From positions 360,978 to 424,977 of the forward strand of contig BCLD01000012.1 of the NCBI GenBank assembly GCA_001600875.1: DNA of 64,000 nt. Reading direction: 5' to 3'. The DNA comes from Solicoccozyma terricola. Taxonomy: Eukaryota; Basidiomycota; Tremellomycetes; Filobasidiales; Piskurozymaceae. The notes beneath the pieces were generated by a model that was not told the origin of the DNA, searched no databases, and saw only the letters and a program-made list of their open reading frames with translations. Below, piece by piece: positions 14,220-25,553 of the stretch (position 1 is the stretch's first letter; every line of letters starts with the position of its first letter). The translations under genes and the position numbers were made by a program.

Positions 14220-17200
14220 TCACGGCGTCCATTTTTTCAACCAATTCAAACTCTTCCAAGTTGAAGTCGTCGTCGTCGTATCCTTGCTTTCCACAATCTC
14301 CCTATTCTGATTCTCCTGCCCGATCAATCCATACTCTTGCATGTACCCTTCCCAGGTTCCCCTCGTGTATTCTAAATTGGCCAACGTCCTATCTAGATCC
14401 ATCAGCGAATAATGTAATCTCTTCTGCTTCTCTTCGACCTCTCGGTCTGCACGACGTGTGATTGTCCAACCCCCAGCGGCTGAGGTGGGTGCTGCTGTGG
14501 TTATTGCGGACTGGGGCGGTGAATTCCCTGTTTCAGGTGGACCGCCGGATAGTGTTTGGATCGCTTCGATCGTTCGTTCCAAAGAGGCCCGACGACTTTG
14601 AATCTCGTTCACGTAGGCAGCTGCGACGTCATATGTGGCCTTTTCAAGAGCCTGTGGACAGCGTGTCAATGTTACGGAGAAGGACAATGCATGCTGTCGA
14701 TCGTGATCTTACCTCCAGAGATAACACGCTGTCTTTCAGATTCTTGAGGCGATCCTTCATCTGCAATACAGCAGAACACAAGCCGACGTCGGTGGCCATC
14801 ATGTCTCTACAGACCAGACGGAAAAGTTTAGTTGATCCCGGACAGACGATAACCGAATGATTACACTCACTTCGGTAGCACATTCATCGCTGGGATATCA
14901 GACAAGGCGTGGAAAGACCAGCTGATGTAGTGATATCATCAGCTGTGGGCAACAGATTGGCGCATCGTCGAGTCGAACTGACTTTCTTCTCTGGCTCGCT
15001 AGCAGTGCCGCCTGCGGCTGGATATGGGCTTCCAAGGCTGACCATCCGTGACCCTCGTGGACATACTCGACGCCAGCAAAGTCTATCGCGGCTTTCGCTC
15101 CGAAGCTCACGGTCCGGACAAGCGGAACTGTGGAGACTGAGGGATGTTTGAAAAGAGCAGCCGAACGTCGAGAACTTCCGGCCTCTGTGTTTTGACTGAT
15201 AGGCAGTGACGGAGATTCTTGGCTAAGGTTGGGATCACTGACGCTAGGTCCCCACGCGTCCGACCCAGAGAAAGACGAGTGGCTGCCCACAAGGCCCGGA
15301 CGAGGAAGCATATATCCTAGAAGGTCCCCGATGTCCTTGCCCTTGGGTTGTCGTTCGCTGGATTTGTCCCGCACCGATTGCTGAGCTGCGCATACCAGAA
15401 CATGGATGTCAGCGAAGAAGACAATCTCGGAGGGGAGGATGTGATGCTGACGAGTTGACTCGTTGCTCATCTCTTCAATATCGGATTGCCTGTGTGCACC
15501 AAACTCCAACAATAATAAATCCACCTGATCCCATCAGACGTTTCGTCAAAGACTCACGGTAAAATCAATTTAGGCGCCATCCCCTTCCTATGGCCCTTCC
15601 AGAATTCTTCGTGAGACGAAGGTTGGTCTTTCCCTCCATAGGTGGAGTCGGAATCAGAAGTATCTCCGAACAAGGTCCCCCTGCGATACAGCCCTCTCAG
15701 TGATCGGATGTTGTCCAGTTAAGACAAAACTGCGCAACTCACTTCGCCCAGCCCGTAATACCGCCTTTCAAAGCCAGGCCTGTTCGGGCTGTTTTACCCC
15801 GGATCGAGCCTTTCTCCCTTTTATCGCCTGAACGGAACCGGGAGCCCTCCCTTGATTTACCGGAGGCCAGTCCGTCTTCCACTTCGTCCAACTGATTGAA
15901 CTCCGGGTCCAATAGGCCTAGGTTACGCCATTCGGGAGGGTCGGGTGGTTTGCTGACATGACCAGTCCAGAGACCTCTCAGCCGGCCTGCTCCAAAACCC
16001 TCCTTGTCTTTGAAATTGGACCGTATTGCCTGGGCGAAAACTTCAAGGTGAGTTGTAGCGGTATCCGGACAAAGCGTTTCTGTAGATTGTGACGATGATT
16101 TCGGCTTGCTGTCTTCATCCTCCTTACGGGTAGACTCGTCATCTTTCCGGTACCCAAGGTGGAGCACATTCGACGCGATACCTGCTCCAGCAGCTGATAC
16201 CTGATGACGGAGCTTGCGCGTCAGCCTCTTGCTATCGAGATCTTGTTCTTTTTGATAGATTGCAGTAATCTGGCCGATCAGCTCGGAGGAGAGGACGGTT
16301 TCCGTAATATCACGGTGTTGTAAGTACACACGCTGTATGGGATTGTTAGCGGTGTTAGGAAACATTCAACTCCGCAACTCACCTCAAAGCAACCAAGAGA
16401 TGTGCGGAAGTCCTTCAGCTTGACGAAAGGGTCCAATGGTACCTGTGGAGCAGGACACGTTAGACGCGGTCATTTTCAGGGCACACCGATTGTCAAACCT
16501 TTTCAACATCGAGACCAATGAGTTTATATCGCACGCTTGTGATCTCGCTGAGCAATGCCGCGACCAGTGTCGGGCCGTGAGCGTGGAGAATGTCATTCTG
16601 AACATGATCACAGTCAGCTTCACATTCTATCCAACTGCAGCCAAACTCACACGATCTATATCATGTAGCTTCGCGTCGTCCGCATTCATGTCTTTAAACC
16701 ATTGTATCAAGCCTTGCATCGTGGAATCACAGAGCAGTCCATCTATCACCTCTCCTTGTTGCATCCCATATAGTCCATGGTGATGCAGCGCAATTTGGAT
16801 GAGCTTCACTAGTTCTAGGACGAACATGTTGAACGTCGTTCTTTCAGCGTTAAGTGGAAGATAGTAAGAAGCCATGACCTTGTATTGCACAGCCATACTG
16901 TAGGTTGCCTATCAACGTTAGCGCTCATCACACCTTGCGGAAAGTGTATCATCCCACCTTGGCGGATTTATAGTCAAATTCGAACGGCCAGACAATCCGA
17001 AGCGCTTGACATTCAGCTTGACATACAGGTCTTCTCGATGTTTGCGATAGTCACCCCCTGGAATGGGTATGCTGTGAAAGAGCAGGTCAAGCATGTCTCG
17101 CCAGGTGACCGAGTACATTCGTCTTACGTGTTGATATCATGAGACAAACTAGCGACAGAGGTGACCATCAGGACACCTTGCTCGGTCTGAGACGAGCGTC

Positions 17201-17866
17201 GCCCATCAGTGTGAACCATATATCCTAATCTACAGCCGCAGGACTCACCTCGATCGGTCTAGCTCTGTCGCGTCTCAGTTTCTTCACAGCCTTCTCGATC
17301 TCTTGCGTGCTCTCTACCTGGGACAAGTCTTCGCGCGGTGACAATAGGTAGGTAACAACCTAGTCGATCGACCAAGGACACTTAGCGTGTCAGTCCCTTC
17401 GATAGAGCCTCGCCATGCTCACCTGATCTTCGGGAACGCCGGTGACGCTGACCAGCGTATTGGTCAATCGCGCCCTATCCACAACCCTGCGGTCATGAAA
17501 AGGTATTAGTTTTATCTTTGAATGGCATCTATAGCGTTGTTTCATTCACCAAGCTTCCACAGCATACACCGCAAAACCCTGCAGAACCACCTCACCAACC
17601 ACATCGAATTTCCCAAACTTCGATACCCAGCGCTTGGTCTGAGCGAGATTTACTGACAACGACCTATCCGCTACGACGAGCAGGCCTCTCCGATGCTCTT
17701 GGCCTACTTCAGACGACGAGGGGAAATCCGCTTGTTGCGGTGACGTTGTCAACGGACCATCATTCGTCACTCTAGGCCGAGTCGCCGGAATCGCAGTCTG
17801 CGGGGTACTCGCCCGATTCAAAGGTAATACCTTGAAAGATTGAGGGGAGGGTCTTACGGTGCTCAT
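14220..17866 (-). CDS. STB6-like (Sin3-binding protein family) protein
   Basis: Fourteen exons (17866-17550, 17486-17423, 17359-17249, 17186-17128, 17071-16958, 16897-16651, 16597-16499, 16442-16383, 16332-15743, 15680-15558, 15489-14983, 14921-14871, 14806-14713, 14651-14220) give 955 aa with consistent phase. The N-terminal third matches my memory of the STB6/STB2 N-terminal domain: KFGKFDVVGEVVLQGFAVYA...EAW, VVTYLLSPRED, GVLMVTSVASLSHDIN, IPIPGGDYR, LYVKLNVKRFGLSGRSNLTI and a DGLLCDSTMQGLIQW segment. The rest is less ordered, with charged linkers and a C-terminal helical part. In yeast Stb6 binds the Sin3 deacetylase scaffold; a similar role here is inferred. Exon 7 ends at a weak GTTTGA donor and is the least certain junction. 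Confidence 0.65.
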
Positions 17867-18195
17867 CGAATTGAAGTGAGCGGTAGCCAGGGGTGCTATA
17901 CCATCTTGTGAATGAATGAACGGTGACGATGGGTGTGGTCAGTAACTGGCGGTCTCGGTAACTCCGGGGCATGGAGGACACAGTCACGTGATCAACAACT
18001 GGTAAAGCTCGACTTCATACCTTCTATGGACATGGTTGTCATTGTACGAGGTATATTTACAGTTTTCACCGTCTTTATGCCCTCTCGTGTAGTATTTCAA
18101 GGAAGAGAGCCTGTCTGTCGGATAAGGACGCTTGATAATACATCGATAGGAATAAGCGAGAAACGAGGCACAGCCTTGTGCAAGAATATACACAA
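17867..18195. other. Intergenic between two minus-strand genes
   Basis: 5' flank of the STB6-like gene and 3' flank of the GH16 gene. No gene is supported. Confidence 0.5.
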
Positions 18196-19372
18196 TCACA
18201 CTCCGTACGGACAACGAATATCAAGTCTTCTGATGGTGCTAACCACCTCCCCGGTATCCACTGATTCCCAGTGGATCGGACCATGAGCCCATTCGGAAGT
18301 ACCTGTATACATCACAAGTGTTTCGGGGTCAATCCCACGGTATTTCTAAACACCTGATGGACTTGCCTGGTGCTGATGAAGCGTCCCAGACTGTCAAGCC
18401 GATTGCACCGGCTCTCGACGGGAAATAGAATTTACCACTCCCTGGGGGTACCTCAGTGGCAGCTGTTTTTCCCTTCATAAGCGCACCGATGAAGAAGGTA
18501 ACAAAATACTGGGTAGAACCTACTTTTGTCGAGCACGCGTGAAGTCGTACCATCTACTGCCCACACAATCCTTTCAGGGGACCAATCAATTTCGTACTTG
18601 TGCCATTCAGCGATAGCTGCGGTTGCATAAGCCATCAAATAGATGATTTCTCTTGTCGAAGCTACGTTTGAACTCACTTTCACCGGCGGGCAACGGCAGA
18701 GCCTCTGCCGGAAATGTCTGCCAAGAATCATTAGGACCTCCAGGTTGTTTGAATGTGTTGGTACTGTATCCGGCTGGGACTCCACCGAGGATCTCCACGT
18801 CGATTTCATCGAATGCAAATCCGCTGCCTTGGACTGCCGGGAGAGGGGAATCATTACCTGCACAAAGTGGATTTGAAGGGCAATCAATATGCGAAATGGA
18901 AACCCATCCAATGGCGATGACTTGCCTAAGACTATGAAACTAGTAACGACTCCTGGAGTTGTAGAAGCCATTATCTCTGCGGTGATGATGCCATACCGTA
19001 CCGAAAACGTCGAATTAAGTTCTGACTTTATCCCTGTCACGTTGTTGGTTCTCTCAGCAGCATTGAAATTGACGGGCCCCTGACAGTCAGATAGAATCTC
19101 AGTGTTCCTCTGAGGCAATATTCACAGACCAAACCCACTGGTTTCTTCATTATCAACCTTAATCCTTCTGCGTGAGCTTCCATCGTGGACAGGTTGTAAT
19201 ACAAGAAGTCTGGGCTAGTTGAAGAGTTGGAAATCGCCGTAGTAGATGCACCTGGCAGAGTATAATTCCCAAAGAGAAAGGTAACATTTGTACATTGTGC
19301 GTTGCTTGAGAGAAGGCTTGCGAGGGACAGCAACGAGAGCGTGGCGAGTTTGGCCTTCAGCATACTAGACAT
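18196..19372 (-). CDS. Glycoside hydrolase family 16 protein (CRH-like wall transglycosylase type)
   Basis: A secreted enzyme probably acting on wall beta-glucan or chitin-glucan links. Six exons (19372-19139, 19079-18926, 18857-18678, 18616-18524, 18441-18367, 18302-18196) give 280 aa. A signal peptide is followed by SNAQC. The GH16 active-site strand DEIDVE is present as E-x-D-x-E without the beta-bulge, as in CRH/XTH/lichenase types. Flanking family segments are STPGVVTSFIVLG, ILGGVPAGYSTNTF, AEWHKYEIDWSPERIVWAVDG, AGAIGLTVWDAS and SEWAHGPIHWESVD. No C-terminal GPI signal is seen. Two introns (18925-18858 and 18366-18303) are GC-AG, forced by frame. The longer upstream ORF is leader; the ATG at 19372 gives a clean signal peptide. 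Confidence 0.85.
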
Positions 19373-19751
19373 TGTGATTGATGCAACACAACGAGAAGGG
19401 CGGGTGAGATAATTAGCTCCATCTAAAAGGAAATCTACTCCGAATGCACTTTCAACTGCACCTGCAAGGTCTGGTGGTCCTGGCCTCCGTTTCACGGGTT
19501 GTCACTGAGTCCCTGAGGGGCAGGGGTGGGTATGAAAGGTACCAAGCCGTCGCCACCGCCCCTACTCACATCATTACACGTCATTGATATGGCAGACTGC
19601 AGGTTCGGCGTTAAAATATCTGCCACGCATCCAGTTTCGCGAGTGCCCCGCGGAGAGGGGCCATCCACTGTCCGCTATCCCGTTTGGCTTGACCCGGAGC
19701 ACTTGTCGCCCAGCTCGATACATCCTCTCAACATCTTCAAGACTATTCATC
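19373..19751. promoter_or_regulatory. Divergent promoter region between GH16 gene and eS26
   Basis: A 379-bp spacer between two diverging starts. No distinct motif is identified. Confidence 0.45.
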
Positions 19752-20528
19752 ATGACAAAAAAGAGAAGGTGGGTAGCGGGAGCCATGATACCAAGGAAGG
19801 ACCATCTGGGAGATCTCGTCGCTGTGCTGGTCAACCGGCTGGTCTTTCCGACGTAGCACAACAAAGGAATTAGGGGCGTGCAACTGATTGTGACGTCTTT
19901 CTCCCTTGCAGAGGTAATGGACGAAACCTGAAGGGTCGTGGCCACAACCGCTTCCTTCGGTGAGCAACTCAACTTTTCAAGTCCTTCGATGGATGGCAAC
20001 AGGGGAACGAGGTTGTTAACTGGCAGCTCTTTCATTCGCTTTCAGATGTGGTAACTGTGCTCGTGCCATCCCCAAGGATAAGGCAATCAAGAGGGTCAAG
20101 GTTTCCAACATCGTCGAGGCTGCTGCAGTCCGTGACATGGAGGAGGCTTCCGTCTACAAGGGTCCGTTGTCTCTCCCGTCAAGTCGCTTTCTCTATTACC
20201 AACGGTTCTGACCGTCCATCCCTTTTTTTTTTCGCCTCACAGAGTACGCCCTCCCAAAGCTCTACACCCGAACCATCTACTGCATCTCGTGCGCCATTCA
20301 CTCCAAGGTTGTCCGAGCGCGATCTGCTAAGCCCGGTGCAGTCAACTCGAGGAAGAACCGAGTCCCACCTCCTCGTCCCCGTTTCAAGGATGGCAAGGTG
20401 AGATCAGTTTGCCCCTCGTGCGAAGAAGTCAAAGGCACTGACTAGACCTTTTCTTGATGACTATTTAGAAAATCAACGCCGCCGTTGCCGCTGCCCAGGA
20501 CGCCAAGGCTACCGCTGCCCGTGTCTAA
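19752..20528 (+). CDS. RPS26: 40S ribosomal protein eS26
   Basis: Exons 19752-19768, 19912-19959, 20046-20161, 20243-20397 and 20469-20528 give 131 aa. The first coding exon is 17 nt. The protein starts MTKKRR, contains the zinc-binding [16 protein letters not shown], then [37 protein letters not shown] (second Cys pair) and VVRARS. It ends in an Ala-rich basic tail. eS26 sits at the mRNA exit channel and contacts the -4 region of mRNA. Confidence 0.96.
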
Positions 20529-20925
20529 GCGAGTTTCGGTATCAGTTTCCGATCATCAGAATCTCAAGCCAGAGCGGTAGCGATTCGGTTGAGAAGGGGG
20601 AGCAATGCGAAACTGAAGTCGTTCTAGTAGTAGGATGTATGAGCAGATTCATATTATTCTGACTGTTGGACGTTTCGCGATCTTGCCATTTGAGTTCGAA
20701 CTGGGCTAGTGGAACAATTCCCTGGCCATCACCTATACCCTTCCTACCCCACCGCGTCATGGCTCTAGTCCACATCAGAAAAGCCCCATGCATCAAACCG
20801 CCAAACTGTTCTTCGTAACAAATGCCATTTCCATACCAGTCGTGAAGAGGAACATACAGTAAGATTGATATCGCTTCTAATCGCGCATCCGCCCCATTTT
20901 TTGGTCGAACAAAAATCCATCATCA
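20529..20925. other. Convergent 3' flank
   Basis: The region between the eS26 stop and the RPN1 stop (tail to tail). No gene is supported. Confidence 0.5.
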
Positions 20926-23900
20926 TCACTGCGCATCCTCGGCCTCAAATGCCTCATTCTTCTTGATGATGACAAGATTCTCCAACACGCTTGCGTATGG
21001 GAAGAACTCGTTGGTACCGAATTCTGCTCGCTCGCCAGTACCAATACGGACTGGGGTTTGATGTGTTTGGAACTGGAAGGAATATAAGCGTAGTCAGAAC
21101 ATATGCGACAAATGCGTAACAAGTGGGAGCACTCACTCCACTGATACCCAAACGCTGTCCGGCCAAACCGACAGTGTTGACTGCTTGTCCAACACGGACA
21201 GTCACCTGCTTATCTTGCAGCTCCTCGTCCAATGTGATCAGGAATTGCGGGTACATAGCAGTGACAAGCCAGTAAAGCATCCAGTGCGATTTGTCGAGGA
21301 CGACTACGAGCAAAAATGGGTTGGATGAGATGTGCAGGAATGAGAGTCAATCTGCGTCACTCACATTTCTGTGCGTCGATGAATGACACCAAGAGTGAGA
21401 GGAGACCGGTGATGGCGATGGGCGACATGATCGTGCGATCATGGAAGAACGGATTGATACCGATTGTGCCCTTACCCATGTGAACGAGACCCTACAATAC
21501 ATGCTGCCATCAGTTCAACGGCCTACACCATGTCCGCTCGATCGAACTCACCTGTGCCACCCTCACAGTAAAGAGGCAATTCGGCTCCTTGTGGTAATAT
21601 CCTGCCAACTGTCGGAGCATCTGCGCAAGTCGTGCATTGTTGGTGCCAGCGCCGACGAGACCCATGGCGAGAATGGCATTGGCTGCGACCTCCAGATCGT
21701 TGTCGTGTGAATATCGGGAGAGCGAGTCGAGAATTGGAAGTTGTGGGTTGGAAGGAGAAATGAGTCCAAGTGCCAGTGGGACGGCCTTGCGGATGATTGG
21801 GTCACCATAGGTCATCTGAAATTGGCAGTCTAGGGATCAATAATGGTCTCTTCCGCAACAGCTGCGAAGAAGGAACCCACCAAATGGTTAAATTGCCGTA
21901 AACACATCTCAGCTCCAACCTCCTCGCCCATAGCTACCAAGGCAATACCCAGCACAGCCAGAGCCTGGTAAGTCATGTCTGGAGGCGTCTTGGTAGAGCC
22001 ATCGGCAGCAGCGGTATCGGTCGTAGATCCAGCAGTAGCGCTTGCACCTGCGCCATCCACGGGTGCAGCAGCGGCTGGACTTTCTTCCTCCTCTTTCTCC
22101 TTTGGCACTTCGACATGGTCCGTGCAGTGATGAAGCATAGCTTGAATCTTCAACACGTTCCCGGTGCCTGCGTACGAGCAAACGTCGACCAAGATCTCGG
22201 ACTGCTTGCCGAGCGGGTGCTCGATAGTCTTGAGAAGCTCGATGGTAGCTTCCGATGCATCTTGCTTGCCTGTGTGAAGGGGAAGCTCATCAGTATTGCT
22301 TCCCGCCTCATTTACGAATACATCCACTAACCAAGGAAGATGAGACCAAGCGCCAAGCTCATGAACCTGGCCCACTTGTCATTCAACGCAGCTTCATCAC
22401 GTTCCATCAACGTCTGAACGATGGCAATCGCGATATCACCGTTACCAGAGCCTACGAAGACGTAGCCAAGAGCAAGAGCGGCCATCGACGCCACCTCCAT
22501 TGAAACGGAGTCATCAGAAACGAAAGGAAGCAGTCTCTCCGCGATATCTTGACGATATGACCCAGCACACGCAAGAGCAATACCATTGATAGCAGCAATC
22601 TTCAAAGGGACGCTCTTGTTATCGACGTGCTCTTCCAAAAGTGCGTAGGCGATGTCGAGCTCGGCGCGAACACCTGCGTGCAGTATACCAATAGCTAGGA
22701 GAGCTCCAGCCTGCAATGCCAGCTGTTCTTCAGAGGATGGACTTGAAACTTGTGAAAAGCAACCTACTCACCTTGATATGCTCCTCTGCAGAGTAGGAGT
22801 ATTTGTCGACCTGACTGACACCGACATCCGAGTCCCACAACATGCTCATACCGAGTGACGCAGTAGCGCTCATCATACCTGCATTCCGACAAGCAGTGTC
22901 AGTGAATTGTAAAGGTGCGGACATGGGTATGTGTGAGACCGTACCATGATCCTTGTTCTTGTAGATGTAGCTCTGACCATCCCCGACGTCAACCATCAAC
23001 TTGTCATTGCCGAAACCAGCGTTAACAAAAGCGTTGACAAAGGTACCAGCGAGATTCGCACGAGCAGAGTCGATAGAGGCGGTGACTCCTGTGGTATGAT
23101 TCATTGGATCAGCACAGACCACCTTGCCTCGTACCATTCCAAGCCAGCTCACGAGTGGTCTCCAAATGACTCTTGTAGATATCTTCCAGACTCTTGGGCT
23201 CAACAACATCCAATTCCTTTCCAAACCTCCTGAAATGCTCGCTCAACTTGAGATTACCGAGACATTCCAAGATGTCGTCATCCAAAGTCGGTGGTGGGCT
23301 GTCTACTTCCATCCCCTCGGAAGCGTCTGTATCATCGTCAGGTGCGATGTAGGATTCTGGATCAGAGCAGTGAACCCAAGCGATGGGGACCTGAGCTCGA
23401 GCGAGGAAAAAAGCGAGTTGTTTGCGCATCGTGCTGCAAGTCCGGCTCGCCTTTAGTCCTATATTCACCATCGAGAGAAGCCTCAACCGAACAACAACTC
23501 ACAGATTCGTCGGCGCCTCAAAGTACTTCCGCACCAATCTTCTATCCCTCAATCGAACGGCCAAAGCCAACGCTTCTGGATATCGTTCATGTTTCGCATA
23601 GATGCTCGCGGCGGTACGCAGGAATGCCTTGTCATCAGGTTGAACGAGAAGAGGAACGCAGCTGTTGCAAAGAGGAGGGAGAACTGACCGTCAGTGGGGT
23701 TCGTCCCTAACTCAGAAGAGGGGGGGGGGGGGTGTTCTGCCAAAGTAATAAAAACGCACCTAACCATATAGACGCAGACTCTCCTGTATCGATCCTCTCT
23801 ATCATGTCTCGTCGCAACGGTCTTATCCTCTTCTTCTTTCTCATTGACATCCAAAAACGCCTCAATGCTCTCGATACTCTCCAATTCCAACAACAAATCC

Positions 23901-24926
23901 ACGGCGTCCGCTTCAGCATTATGCGTGAGGAAGAAAGGAATGAGTTCAAGCGCGAGTGACAATAGTTGATCTCGAGTCTTCAACGGTCTGTTTCGGTTCG
24001 ATGGGGTGCTCTCTTGTGTTACATCTCCCTCAGCAGATGAGGTAGTGTGAACAGCTTTCGACGTTGAATTGTCCGTCGCGACCACTTGTTCCGCATTAAT
24101 CGTTTCCTCCCCCATCTTAACTCTTCCCGATCCAATCTCCGCAATCAACAATGCATATTCTTCTCCAATCTCTGATGCAAGATGACGACAATACTCGTGT
24201 CCCCATAATCCTGGAGCATCTTTCGATTTTGATATTATTCGATAATGGAGTGTATCACGATTCCCATTATCCGAATATGTCATTGCTAGAACTGAGAGGA
24301 TTGATGAAAGGAGGGACTGAGGAGTGGAAGGTGGGTGGGCTCACCACACGTCAGCGAATACAGTGGGCGGGGGTTCGTATAACCAATGACTCACCTTCTC
24401 ATCTCCAAGCTTTGATTCATCCCATGCCTCTCGAATCATCTCGAGTTCACCGTAGAATGGACGGAGAAATTTCAATGGTTTTGGAACGGACGTCATCGAT
24501 GAAGTGGAAGTGCGAATGAGGGTACGAAGGGATTCCAGAGAAGGAGTATAGAGGGTGGTATCGGATTCCTAAAAGGATGGAATGTTATGGTCCGTGGGAT
24601 TGTAGCTGCGTGAGACACATCGAGAGCTCACCTTGAGTCGCTCCACCAACATCTCCAATTCATTCTTAAGCTGCAAGTCCTCCTCGCTCTGATGACACAG
24701 TCAAAACATCCAATATTAAGCTTCCATGATATGTCTCTAGACCTGAACACGCTCAGCCTCGTAATCCACTCACGATCTCATCAACAGCAACATCTTTATC
24801 ATCCGGCACCTCCTTGCCCTTCAACGGCTCATCTTTCAATCCATCCTTTCTTTTCCGTGGCTCAGGATCCTCTGAGGGGACCTCGATGGCCTGCTCTACG
24901 CGTTCATCTTCTCTATTATCAGCCAT
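20926..24926 (-). CDS. RPN1: 26S proteasome regulatory subunit RPN1
   Basis: The base subunit of the 19S particle that docks ubiquitin-like shuttle factors. Fourteen exons (24926-24774, 24688-24632, 24568-24395, 24316-23760, 23661-23503, 23433-23153, 23088-22945, 22878-22772, 22710-22332, 22269-21881, 21815-21552, 21491-21365, 21303-21137, 21072-20926) give 1034 aa. Hallmarks are [36 protein letters not shown], proteasome/cyclosome repeats ([68 protein letters not shown]) and the end FGTNEFFPY...LENLVIIKK. Two Ala/acidic insertions, one between PC repeats, lengthen it relative to the yeast protein. Confidence 0.95.
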
Positions 24927-25553
24927 TATCGACCTGTTCGCCGGGATGATTTAGGTGGGAGGGTGAATGATGCTATTAGGTAGCACGCTGGACAATATTG
25001 ACTTGCCAGCTGGTGGATAGATGCCTGGAGGAGACACGGCTGAACGTTGACCAAGCCAGGACTCGCAAGCGACAGCGACGAGTAAGGGGGGTCTGACGTG
25101 TTTTAGCCACGTGATAGAGTCTGGCATTGTTTCGTGACGTGTAATGTTTCGCCACTGAGTCTCGCATGGACAGTCCCCCCCACCCCCCTGCTGTCGTCAT
25201 ACCTCGTGGTCCATGCGGGACTCCCCCTCTCCACCAACCGGCTCATCATACAAGTCCCCCTCTTCGTCAACACCACAGTCACCCTCCAACTATCCCTCAG
25301 CCCCTCCTCATCAAATTCCATCCGACTCAGTCACCAACTTCCATATCGACTGCTATCCAAGTGTGCGACTCTTGCACCCCTCGGAATAGGCGCTGAATAT
25401 ACGCTAATCAGCTACGGACAACAGGTTGCACTGCTGGCGATACAGTACGCCTCCATTATTCAAACTTTATCCTATCTGCCTATCTAACCCTTTTCCCTCT
25501 TCCCATCTGCAGCACACTCGTCCACCTCACATTAGCCATCCATCCTGCCCACC
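24927..25553. promoter_or_regulatory. Divergent promoter region between RPN1 and CNA1
   Basis: A 627-bp spacer between diverging starts. The part next to CNA1 is CT-rich, typical of a 5' leader. ORFs across it lack any family signal. Confidence 0.45.

Noticed and set aside
25134..25487. 117-codon + ORF between RPN1 and CNA1
   Set aside because: CT-rich leader composition, no conserved motif, and several overlapping frames equally open.
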